Assembly (NCBI RefSeq): GCF_033100795.1
Contig: NZ_JAWLVI010000007.1
Coordinates: forward strand, 50,068 to 114,067
Length of the DNA stretch: 64,000 bases
Source of the DNA: Pseudothioclava sp033100795
GTDB lineage: Bacteria; Pseudomonadota; Alphaproteobacteria; Rhodobacterales; Rhodobacteraceae
Reading direction: 5' to 3'
The position numbers and the translations under genes were made by a program. Under the pieces are notes generated by a model. The model saw nothing but the letters and a program-made list of their open reading frames with translations. It did not search any database and was not told the DNA's origin. How positions within the stretch are numbered: position 1 is the first letter of the stretch; each line of letters opens with the position of its first letter. Positions 24,153 to 31,627 of this stretch are shown here, in pieces.

Positions 24153-26048
24153 ATGAGTGATAGCGACAACATCGACTTTGACCCTGAAAATGCCGGTCCC
24201 GAGCGGCTGACGGGGCACGCGCTGATCGCGGATTATGTGACGCGGCTGGATGGCTCGCCCGGCGTCTACCGGATGCTGAACGAGACCGGCGAGGTGCTGT
24301 ATGTCGGCAAGGCGCGCAACCTGAAAGCGCGGGTGTCGAACTACGCGCGCACCACGGGCCATTCGGCACGCATCCAGCGGATGATCTTTGAAACGCGGCG
24401 GATGATGTTCCTCACCACGCGGACCGAGACCGAGGCGCTCCTGCTGGAGCAGAACCTCATCAAGCAGCTCAAGCCGCGCTACAACGTGCTGTTGCGCGAC
24501 GACAAAAGCTTTCCGCATATCCAGATCACGGGCGACCACGACTTTCCGATGATCCGCAAGCATCGCGGCAAGCGGGGGACGACGGGCGCCTATTTCGGGC
24601 CGTTCGCCTCGGCCAGCGCGGTGAACCGGACGCTGAACCATTTGCAGCGGGTGTTTTTGCTGCGCGATTGCTCGGATGCGATGTTCGGCGCGCGCACGCG
24701 GCCCTGCCTGCAATACCAGATCAAACGCTGTTCCGGCCCCTGTGTCGGGCGCATTTCCGAGGCCGAGTATGCGGGCCTTGTCGAAGATGCAAAGCGGTTT
24801 CTGGAGGGCAAGACCACCACGATCCAGAAGGAACTGGCCGCGCAGATGCAGGACGCCTCGGACACGATGGAGTTCGAACGCGCCGCCGCTTTGCGTGACC
24901 GGATCAAGGCGCTGACCAATGTGCAGGAAAGCCAGGGCATCAACCCGCGCGGCGTGGCCGAAGCGGATGTCGTGGCGCTGCATATGGAGGGCGGGCAGGC
25001 CTGTGTGCAGGTGTTCTTCATCCGCGCGCATCAAAGCTGGGGCAACCATGCGTTTTATCCGCGCACAGGCTCGGGCGCGGATGAGGCCGAGGTCTTGCAG
25101 GCCTTCCTTGCGCAGTTCTATGACCACAAACCCCCGCCGAAGCTGATCTTGCTGTCGCATCCGATCGAAGACGAGGATCTGATGACGGACGCGCTCAGCC
25201 AGAAGGCAGGTCGCAAGGTCGAGATCGCCATGCCCAAGCGCGGCGAAAAGGCAGAGCTGGTGGAGAACGCCGCCCGTAACGCGCGCGAAAGCCTTGGACG
25301 GCGGATGTCGGAATCGGCGGCGCAGGCCAAGCTATTGGCGGGGGTGGCCTCGGCCTTTGGCCTAGGGGCACCGCCCAACCGGATCGAGATTTACGACAAC
25401 TCGCATATTCAGGGCGCCCATGCGGTCGGTGGCATGGTCGTTGCGGGGCCGGAAGGCTTTATCAAGGGCCAGTATCGCAAGTGGAACATCAAGGATAATG
25501 ACCTCACGCCGGGCGATGACTTTGGCATGATGAAAGAGGTTCTGACCCGTCGCTTCGCGCGTCTTATCAAAGAAGACCCGAACCGCGAAAGCGAAAGCTG
25601 GCCCGATCTTTTGCTGATCGACGGCGGTGCGGGGCAGGTATCTGCCGTGCGCGAGGTGATGGAGGCGATGGGCGTTGGCGATATTGCGATGGTCGGTGTC
25701 GCCAAGGGGATCGACCGCGATCTGGGCAAGGAAGAGTTCCACCGCACCGGCCAGCGCCCCTTTGCGCTGCAACGCAACGACCCCGTGCTTTACTACATCC
25801 AGCGCCTGCGCGACGAGGCGCACCGTTGGGCGATTGGCGCGCATCGGGCCAAGCGTGCCAAGGCAACGATGGCGAACCCGCTGGACGAAATCCCCGGAAT
25901 CGGGGCAACCCGCAAGCGCGCGCTTTTGGCGCATTTCGGCTCGGCCAAGGCGGTATCACGGGCGGGTCTGGTCGATCTGATGGATGCGCCCGGCATTTCC
26001 GAGGCGATGGCCGAGACGATCTACAACTTCTTCAACGACAGAGATTGA
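24153..26048 (+). CDS. uvrC: Excinuclease ABC subunit C
   Basis: A 631-residue nucleotide-excision-repair endonuclease that makes both incisions around DNA damage bound by UvrAB. Order of domains: GIY-YIG nuclease (SPGVYRML and LYVGKARNLKAR, residues 30-55), cysteine-rich part (CLQYQIKRCSGPCVG), UVR motif, RNase H-like C-terminal nuclease (EIYDNSHIQGAHAVGGMV) and tandem helix-hairpin-helix (LDEIPGIGATRKRALL). All key regions are intact. Confidence 0.97.
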   Translation: MSDSDNIDFDPENAGPERLTGHALIADYVTRLDGSPGVYRMLNETGEVLYVGKARNLKARVSNYARTTGHSARIQRMIFETRRMMFLTTRTETEALLLEQNLIKQLKPRYNVLLRDDKSFPHIQITGDHDFPMIRKHRGKRGTTGAYFGPFASASAVNRTLNHLQRVFLLRDCSDAMFGARTRPCLQYQIKRCSGPCVGRISEAEYAGLVEDAKRFLEGKTTTIQKELAAQMQDASDTMEFERAAALRDRIKALTNVQESQGINPRGVAEADVVALHMEGGQACVQVFFIRAHQSWGNHAFYPRTGSGADEAEVLQAFLAQFYDHKPPPKLILLSHPIEDEDLMTDALSQKAGRKVEIAMPKRGEKAELVENAARNARESLGRRMSESAAQAKLLAGVASAFGLGAPPNRIEIYDNSHIQGAHAVGGMVVAGPEGFIKGQYRKWNIKDNDLTPGDDFGMMKEVLTRRFARLIKEDPNRESESWPDLLLIDGGAGQVSAVREVMEAMGVGDIAMVGVAKGIDRDLGKEEFHRTGQRPFALQRNDPVLYYIQRLRDEAHRWAIGAHRAKRAKATMANPLDEIPGIGATRKRALLAHFGSAKAVSRAGLVDLMDAPGISEAMAETIYNFFNDRD

Positions 26049-26081
26049 CGAAAGCGCCGTCACACCGTAGCGCCCGCAGAC

Positions 26082-27143
26082 ATGAGCAACGCCCGCCCAG
26101 ATCACCCCCGCGCCCTGACGCGCCTTGATGACCTTGCTTCGGCAGGGCTGGTGGCGCGCGCCGATCTGCCAGCGCTGGCGCCCGTGGCTGATGAATTCCG
26201 TATCCGCGTGACGGGCGAAATGCAGGGCGCGATTGCGAGCCCCGACGACGCAGTCGCGCGGCAATTTCTGCCCGAGACCGCCGAACTGGTCACGCGCCCC
26301 GAAGAACTGCTGGACCCGATTGGCGATGAGGCCCATTCGCCCGCGCCCGGTCTGACGCATCGCTATCCTGATCGGGTGATCTTGCATATCACCAAGACCT
26401 GCGATGTCTATTGCCGCTTCTGTTTCCGGCGCGAGACCGTGGGAGAGACCGGCGCTTTGCCGCCCGAAGAACTGGCGCAGGCGCTGGACTATATCGCCGC
26501 GACCCCCGCGATCCGCGAAGTGGTCCTGACGGGGGGCGATCCGCTGACGCTTTCGTCGCGGCGTCTGGCCGAGGTGATCGGGCGGCTGAACGCGATCGCT
26601 CATCTGACGCAAATCCGCATCCACAGCCGTGTGCCGGTTGTCGCGCCCTATCGCATTACGCCCGCTTTGGTTGCCGCTCTGCGGTCCTCTCGCCCTGCGC
26701 TTTGGCTGGTTTTGCACACGAACCACGCGCAAGAACTGACCCCGGCGGCCCGCGCAGCGATTGCACGACTGGTTGACGCAGGCGTGCCGATGCTGTCGCA
26801 GTCGGTCTTGCTGCGCGGTGTGAATGACACGCCCGAGGCTTTGGAGGCGCTGTTCACAGGGCTGACGTCCCTGCGCGTGAAGCCCTATTATCTGCATCAT
26901 TGCGATCTGGCGCGGGGCACCTCGCATTTCCGGACCACAATCGCGGCGGGCCGCGCCCTGATGGCGGCGCTGCGGGGCAAGGTTTCCGGCACGTCACTTC
27001 CGACTTATGTTCTTGATATTCCGGGCGGCTATGGCAAGGTGCCGATCACTGCCGACCATTTTGCCGAGGTGACGCGGGGGCTTTGGCGCGTGACCGACTG
27101 GAAGGGGCGGCTGCACGACTATTCCGATCCGGAGCCCAACTGA
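26082..27143 (+). CDS. KamA-family lysine 2,3-aminomutase-like radical-SAM protein
   Basis: A 353-residue radical-SAM enzyme. The CxxxCxxC motif binding the [4Fe-4S] cluster is in CDVYCRFCFRRE, and LTGGDPL and HTNHAQELT, typical of KamA, follow. It is shorter than clostridial lysine 2,3-aminomutase (about 416 residues) and similar in size to EpmB, which makes beta-lysine for elongation factor P. No EF-P or EpmA gene is in the window, so the substrate is open. The stop overlaps the acetyltransferase start. Confidence 0.88.
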   Translation: MSNARPDHPRALTRLDDLASAGLVARADLPALAPVADEFRIRVTGEMQGAIASPDDAVARQFLPETAELVTRPEELLDPIGDEAHSPAPGLTHRYPDRVILHITKTCDVYCRFCFRRETVGETGALPPEELAQALDYIAATPAIREVVLTGGDPLTLSSRRLAEVIGRLNAIAHLTQIRIHSRVPVVAPYRITPALVAALRSSRPALWLVLHTNHAQELTPAARAAIARLVDAGVPMLSQSVLLRGVNDTPEALEALFTGLTSLRVKPYYLHHCDLARGTSHFRTTIAAGRALMAALRGKVSGTSLPTYVLDIPGGYGKVPITADHFAEVTRGLWRVTDWKGRLHDYSDPEPN

Positions 27144-27589
27144 TGAACGTTATAAAAATACGCCCCCTTGAAGCGAGTGATTTTGCAGCATGGAGCGCGC
27201 TCTATGCGGGCTACGCCGCGTTCTACCAAGTCATCCAGACCGAAGAAATGCGCGCGCGCGTCTGGAAATGGATTTTCGACCCTGAACACGAAACCGAAGG
27301 GCTGATCGCGCTTTTGAATGGCAAGCCGGTCGGGATAACGCATTTCCGCCCCTTCGCGCGTCCGCTGTCTGCGACGACGGGAGGCTTTCTGGACGATCTG
27401 TTTGTCGCGCCCGAGGCGCGGGGCACTGGCGCCGCCGAGGCACTGATCCGTGGCGTCGAAAACGAGGGCCGCGCGCGCGGCTGGTCGGTTATCCGCTGGA
27501 TCACCGCCGAGGATAACGCCCGCGCCCGAGCTCTGTATGACAAGATCGCGCAACATACCGCATGGCAGACCTACGACATCAAACTTTGA
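27143..27589 (+). CDS. GNAT-family N-acetyltransferase
   Basis: A 148-residue acetyltransferase of the GNAT fold. The acetyl-CoA-binding motif is LFVAPEARGTGAAEALI, followed by WITAEDNARARALYDKIA. The start ATG 27143 overlaps the KamA-like stop (TGATG). Coupling to the aminomutase-like gene suggests an amino-group substrate such as a beta-amino acid, but this is inference from position only. Confidence 0.88.
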   Translation: MNVIKIRPLEASDFAAWSALYAGYAAFYQVIQTEEMRARVWKWIFDPEHETEGLIALLNGKPVGITHFRPFARPLSATTGGFLDDLFVAPEARGTGAAEALIRGVENEGRARGWSVIRWITAEDNARARALYDKIAQHTAWQTYDIKL

Positions 27590-27638
27590 CGTCATGCACA
27601 CTCTTCCCCTTCTGCGTGCGTGCCGCTAACCTGCGCGC

Positions 27639-28268
27639 ATGAAATGGACCTTGCCGAATATCCTGACGGTTCTCCGTCTGATCGCCGCACCCGGAGTTGC
27701 GGTGATGTTTTTGTATTTCAGCCGCCCGCTGGCCGACTGGTTCGCGCTGGCACTGTTTGTCACGGCGGCGATAACCGACTGGTTTGACGGCTATCTGGCG
27801 CGGGCGTGGAAGCAGGAAAGCAGGTTCGGCGCGATGCTTGATCCGATTGCCGATAAGGCGATGGTGGTGATCGCACTGGTGGTGCTGACCGGCTATTCGG
27901 GGATGAACCCGTGGCTGATCCTGCCCGCGACGGTGATCCTGTTTCGCGAGGTGTTCGTCTCGGGCCTGCGCGAGTTTCTGGGCGCGGATTCGGGCAAGCT
28001 GCGGGTGACGAAGCTGGCGAAATGGAAGACCACCGCGCAGATGTTCGCTCTGGCGACCCTGTTTCTGGGCACGGGGCTGCACTATCTTGAGGCGGGCCTG
28101 CCGCCGCGCGCGGGCGAGGGGGATTTGCCGACGGGTGTCTCTCCTGCCGATATTGCCAATCACATCGGGCTTGGGCTGATCTGGATTGCTGCGATTCTGA
28201 CGGGTGTCACGGGTTGGGATTACTTTGCCAAGGCGCTGCCCTATCTGCGGGAGCCGAAAGATGGTTGA
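27639..28268 (+). CDS. pgsA: CDP-diacylglycerol-glycerol-3-phosphate phosphatidyltransferase
   Basis: A 209-residue inner-membrane enzyme making phosphatidylglycerophosphate. The CDP-alcohol phosphotransferase signature DG-x2-AR-x8-G-x3-D-x3-D is visible as DWFDGYLAR followed by SRFGAMLDPIADK. The stop overlaps the moaD start by 8 nt, a pgsA-moaD-moaE arrangement. Confidence 0.95.
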   Translation: MKWTLPNILTVLRLIAAPGVAVMFLYFSRPLADWFALALFVTAAITDWFDGYLARAWKQESRFGAMLDPIADKAMVVIALVVLTGYSGMNPWLILPATVILFREVFVSGLREFLGADSGKLRVTKLAKWKTTAQMFALATLFLGTGLHYLEAGLPPRAGEGDLPTGVSPADIANHIGLGLIWIAAILTGVTGWDYFAKALPYLREPKDG

Positions 28269-28509
28269 GGTTCTTTACTTCGCATGGCTGCGCGAACGGA
28301 TCGGCAAGGCGCGCGAGAGCGTTGAGACCTCGGCGGCGACGGTTGCCGATCTGGTCGCGGAGCTGCGTGCGCGCGATGATCGTTATGCGGCGGCGTTTCA
28401 GGACACGGCCTCGCTGCGCGTCGCGCTGGATCAGGATCTGTCGGATTTCGACGCGCCCTTGGCGGGTGTGCGCGAGGTGGCGTTTTTCCCGCCGATGACC
28501 GGAGGCTAA
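28261..28509 (+). CDS. moaD: Molybdopterin synthase small subunit
   Basis: An 82-residue ubiquitin-fold sulfur carrier ending in the required Gly-Gly (PPMTGG). Its C-terminal thiocarboxylate supplies sulfur for molybdopterin. Start MVEVLYFA at 28261 overlaps pgsA. moaE follows directly. The product is needed for the molybdenum cofactor of the formate dehydrogenase at 16-19 kb. Confidence 0.94.
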   Translation: MVEVLYFAWLRERIGKARESVETSAATVADLVAELRARDDRYAAAFQDTASLRVALDQDLSDFDAPLAGVREVAFFPPMTGG

Positions 28510-28510
28510 G

Positions 28511-28951
28511 GTGAAGGTCTCGGTCCAGAGCGCGCCCTTTGATTTTGCCGCCGAAACCGAAGGGTTCGGCGTGGGTAGTTCCGATGTCGGTGCGGTTGTC
28601 ACCTTTACCGGCGTGGTGCGCGACGACTCGGGCGACCTTGAGGCGCTGGAGCTGGAGCATTACCCCGGCATGACCGAACGCGCGATTGCCAAGATCGTGG
28701 ACGAAGCTGCCGCGCGATGGGCGCTGGCCGATGTGATCGTCATCCATCGGCACGGTCGGCTGGCGGTGGGAGAGACGATCATGATGGTTGCGACGGCTGC
28801 GCGCCACAGGGTCGCGGCGTTCGAGGCGGCGGAATTCCTGATGGATTATCTGAAGTCGCGCGCGCCGTTCTGGAAGAAAGAGCATATGCGCTCGGGCACC
28901 GCATGGGTTGCGGCCAAGGACGAAGATGAGGACGCGCTCAAGCGCTGGTAA
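28511..28951 (+). CDS. moaE: Molybdopterin synthase catalytic subunit
   Basis: A 146-residue MoaE that forms a heterotetramer with MoaD and converts cyclic pyranopterin monophosphate to molybdopterin. Conserved VTFTGVVRD, LELEHYPGM, HRHGRL and the lysine-rich RAPFWKKEH segment are seen. The start is GTG at 28511 with GGAGG 8 nt upstream. Its end overlaps the convergent flavoprotein gene by 14 nt. Confidence 0.95.
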   Translation: MKVSVQSAPFDFAAETEGFGVGSSDVGAVVTFTGVVRDDSGDLEALELEHYPGMTERAIAKIVDEAAARWALADVIVIHRHGRLAVGETIMMVATAARHRVAAFEAAEFLMDYLKSRAPFWKKEHMRSGTAWVAAKDEDEDALKRW

Positions 28952-30113
28952 GCCGCGCCGCCGCCGCGCGGCCTGCATGAAGCCCCGTCGCAAAGCATCC
29001 GGTCAACAGGTAGCCGCCCGTCGGTGCCTCCCAGTCCAGCATTTCCCCGCAGGCAAAGACATTTGGCAGGGCGCGAAGCTCTAGATCATCGGTCAGGGCG
29101 TCATGGCTGATGCCGCCCGCGCTTGAGATCGCCTCGGCCAAGGGGCGTGGGCCAGCGTGCCGCGCGGGTAGGGCTTTGATCAGCGCGGCCAGAGCATTGG
29201 GCGCAGTGGGCAGGGGGCGGCCCCATTCGTTCAAAAGCGCCAGTTTCGTCGCATCCATCCCAAGCGCGCGTTTGATCCGGTTCGCGACGCTTAACTTCGC
29301 GGGCTGGCGGGCCAGTCGTGCAGTGACTTCCGCCTCGGTCAGATCGGGGCAAAGGTCGATATGCAAGGGGCTGCCCTCGCGCAGATGCGCCGAGATCGTA
29401 TAGATGCCGCCGCCTTCAAGCCCGCGTTTCGAGAGCACAAACTCGCCGCGCGTGATGCCCGCGTCGGTATGCAGCGCCGCGCCCTTGATCGCCGCGCCGA
29501 AATGCGGGGCCATATGAGCGGACCAGTCCACCAGAAGCCCCATGTTCGCGGGCTTGAACGGGGCAAGCGCCACGCCTTTCGCCGTAAGCCAAGGCACCCA
29601 AGCGGCATCTGACCCAAGCCGCGGCCAGCTTGCCCCGCCAAGCGCCAGGACCGTCACGCGGGGCGCAATTTGTTGCGGGCCATCGGGCGTGTCGAACCGA
29701 AAGCTCTCTTCGTCAAATCCGGTCCAGCGCCAGCGGGTGCGGATGTCGACGCCAAGGCTCGCAAGCCGCGCGATCCAGCCCCGCAGCATGGGCGAGGCTT
29801 TCATCACCCTCGGAAACACCCGCCCCGTCGATCCGGTGAACAGCTCTTGCCCCAGATCGCGGGCGAAATCCTGCACCCGATCGGGGCCAAAGGCGCGGAT
29901 ATAGGGGCGCACCCAGTCGGGGTGATAGTGCGAAAGGAAAGCGTCCAGCGGTTCGGCCCGTGTCAGGTTCAGCCCCGACTTGCCCGCCATCAGGAATTTG
30001 CGCGCAAGCGAGGGCTTGGCCTCGGCCAGAAGCACGCTATGGCCCGCGCGCGCAAGCTCTTCGGCGGCCATCAGCCCCGCTGGCCCGCCCCCTATGACAA
30101 GTGCGTCGGTCAT
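28938..30113 (-). CDS. HI0933-type NAD(P)/FAD-dependent oxidoreductase
   Basis: A 391-residue flavoprotein of the HI0933/YhiN group (TIGR03862-like). N-terminal Rossmann motif VIGGGPAGLMAAEELA, then KFLMAGKSGLNLT, and the C-terminal FAD part VFACGEMLDWEAPTGGY. The physiological substrate is not known for the family. It overlaps moaE at the 3' end and starts just upstream of holA's stop, so it follows holA in the same direction. Confidence 0.88.
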   Translation of the reverse strand: MTDALVIGGGPAGLMAAEELARAGHSVLLAEAKPSLARKFLMAGKSGLNLTRAEPLDAFLSHYHPDWVRPYIRAFGPDRVQDFARDLGQELFTGSTGRVFPRVMKASPMLRGWIARLASLGVDIRTRWRWTGFDEESFRFDTPDGPQQIAPRVTVLALGGASWPRLGSDAAWVPWLTAKGVALAPFKPANMGLLVDWSAHMAPHFGAAIKGAALHTDAGITRGEFVLSKRGLEGGGIYTISAHLREGSPLHIDLCPDLTEAEVTARLARQPAKLSVANRIKRALGMDATKLALLNEWGRPLPTAPNALAALIKALPARHAGPRPLAEAISSAGGISHDALTDDLELRALPNVFACGEMLDWEAPTGGYLLTGCFATGLHAGRAAAARLTSA

Positions 30114-31136
30114 TTACCGGCGCGCCATCATCGCCAGCCGCATCAGCGCGCGCTCGATCACCGCCATTTGCGGCGCTCGGCTGGAGGAGCGCAGCGTCAG
30201 ATCGGTCTCGATCAACAGCTTCACGGCCTCTTCCAGCCGGAACATGCCCCAGTTCCCCGCCTGCCGCTGCATCCGGTCGCGGCGCGGGCCGAAAATCGGC
30301 GGGCGCATCCGCGCGATCCCCGAGGCTGGCCCCGCAGGGTCCGAGGCGGCGGCATGGAGTGCGCGAAAATGGCGCAGGCTCTGGATGGTGAGGGTGACGG
30401 GGGCCACGCCTTGCCCCTCGATCCGGCGCATCATCGGGCCAAGCTCGGCCGCGCGGCCATCAGCGACGATGTTCAAGACATCATCCACATCCGCCTCGAT
30501 CGAGGCAGGCGCGCAGGCGGCCACATCTTCGGGCGTAAGCGCGGTTGTATCGTCGTATTTATACAGCGCGATCTTCTCGACCGTCTGGCGGAAATCACCC
30601 GGATCAAGCTCTTTCGAAAGCGCCATAAGATCGGTCATGGCCGCTTGCGAAATCTCGCGCAGGCCCGCTTTGCGCAAGGTATCCTCGACCTCTTCGCGCG
30701 ACGGAGGATCGTCGTAAATGCCTATGGCATAAGCGTTATTATGCCCCTCGAACAGCTTGCGCAGTTTGGATTTCGCGGTCAGTTGCCCCGCCGTCACGAT
30801 GATCTGCGCATCACCCTCACGCCAGTCCGAGAGCGCGGCTGCCACCGTATCGGCCAGACCATCCGTCGCGTCCTCGACGAAAGCCACGCGGGGGCCGGGG
30901 AAAAACCCGACCGCCTTGACCGCGTCCAGAAGGGCCGCCCCGTCTTTGCGTAAATCGCCTGCTGGCAGGCGCGACAGGCGCATTTCTTCTTCGCCCTGCG
31001 GCCCGATCAATGCCGCGATAGCCTCTTGGCGGCGCAAGGCCACGCGCATCGCATCCGCGCCGAAAATCAAAAGCCCCGTGCGATTTGCCTCGGGTTTGGC
31101 GAAATAGCGTGTCGCGGCGATGCCCGAAAGCTTCAT
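30114..31136 (-). CDS. holA: DNA polymerase III delta subunit
   Basis: A 340-residue clamp-loader subunit. Start MKLSGIAATRYF at 31136 overlaps the lptE stop by 4 nt and gives family length. Recognised by LLIFGADAMRV at the N-terminus, AFVEDATDG and the C-terminal helical collar. Delta opens the beta clamp ring. The order leuS-lptE-holA is common in alphaproteobacteria. Confidence 0.93.
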   Translation of the reverse strand: MKLSGIAATRYFAKPEANRTGLLIFGADAMRVALRRQEAIAALIGPQGEEEMRLSRLPAGDLRKDGAALLDAVKAVGFFPGPRVAFVEDATDGLADTVAAALSDWREGDAQIIVTAGQLTAKSKLRKLFEGHNNAYAIGIYDDPPSREEVEDTLRKAGLREISQAAMTDLMALSKELDPGDFRQTVEKIALYKYDDTTALTPEDVAACAPASIEADVDDVLNIVADGRAAELGPMMRRIEGQGVAPVTLTIQSLRHFRALHAAASDPAGPASGIARMRPPIFGPRRDRMQRQAGNWGMFRLEEAVKLLIETDLTLRSSSRAPQMAVIERALMRLAMMARR

Positions 31137-31627
31137 CCCGGCAGCGCCCCGGATTGCGCGATAAGCTGCGTCACCATCCGGTCGGCAAGAATCACCATCA
31201 GGCGGCGGTGCGCGTCTTCTTCGGCAGCTTGGGTGGCAACGACCGATCCGGTTGCGGACCACGAGGTGAAGGATTGCACCTCGCCCGACAGAAGCAACTT
31301 GCGGCTGGCGCTGTCGCGCAACTGATAGGTGACGCCGCCGCTGAGCGTATAGCGGGTGGTGGCGTTGGCCGAGGTGATTGCAAGGCTGCGCCGTTCGACC
31401 GAAACCTTATAGCCAAGCGCGTATTTCGGCACGACAGCCGATCCCAGACGCTCGGACAGGCGTTGCACCAGCGCGAAATCGTCGCGCGTTTCGGGTGCGT
31501 CGGGTTCGACCCCGCCCAAAAGGCCCGTTGCCGCACCATCCGGCCCGTAGGCCGGTTTGAAACCGCAGCCCCCAAGCAGGGCTGCGGCGGAAACTGCCAG
31601 AAACTTGCGGCGATCAGATGACCACAT
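31133..31627 (-). CDS. lptE: LPS-assembly lipoprotein LptE
   Basis: A 164-residue outer-membrane lipoprotein that plugs LptD during lipopolysaccharide export. N-terminal signal with lipobox LLGGC (Cys21) and the following GFKPAYG, typical of LptE. Start at 31627 lies inside the end of leuS (14-nt overlap), and the stop overlaps holA, so all three are cotranslated. Confidence 0.92.
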   Translation of the reverse strand: MWSSDRRKFLAVSAAALLGGCGFKPAYGPDGAATGLLGGVEPDAPETRDDFALVQRLSERLGSAVVPKYALGYKVSVERRSLAITSANATTRYTLSGGVTYQLRDSASRKLLLSGEVQSFTSWSATGSVVATQAAEEDAHRRLMVILADRMVTQLIAQSGALPG

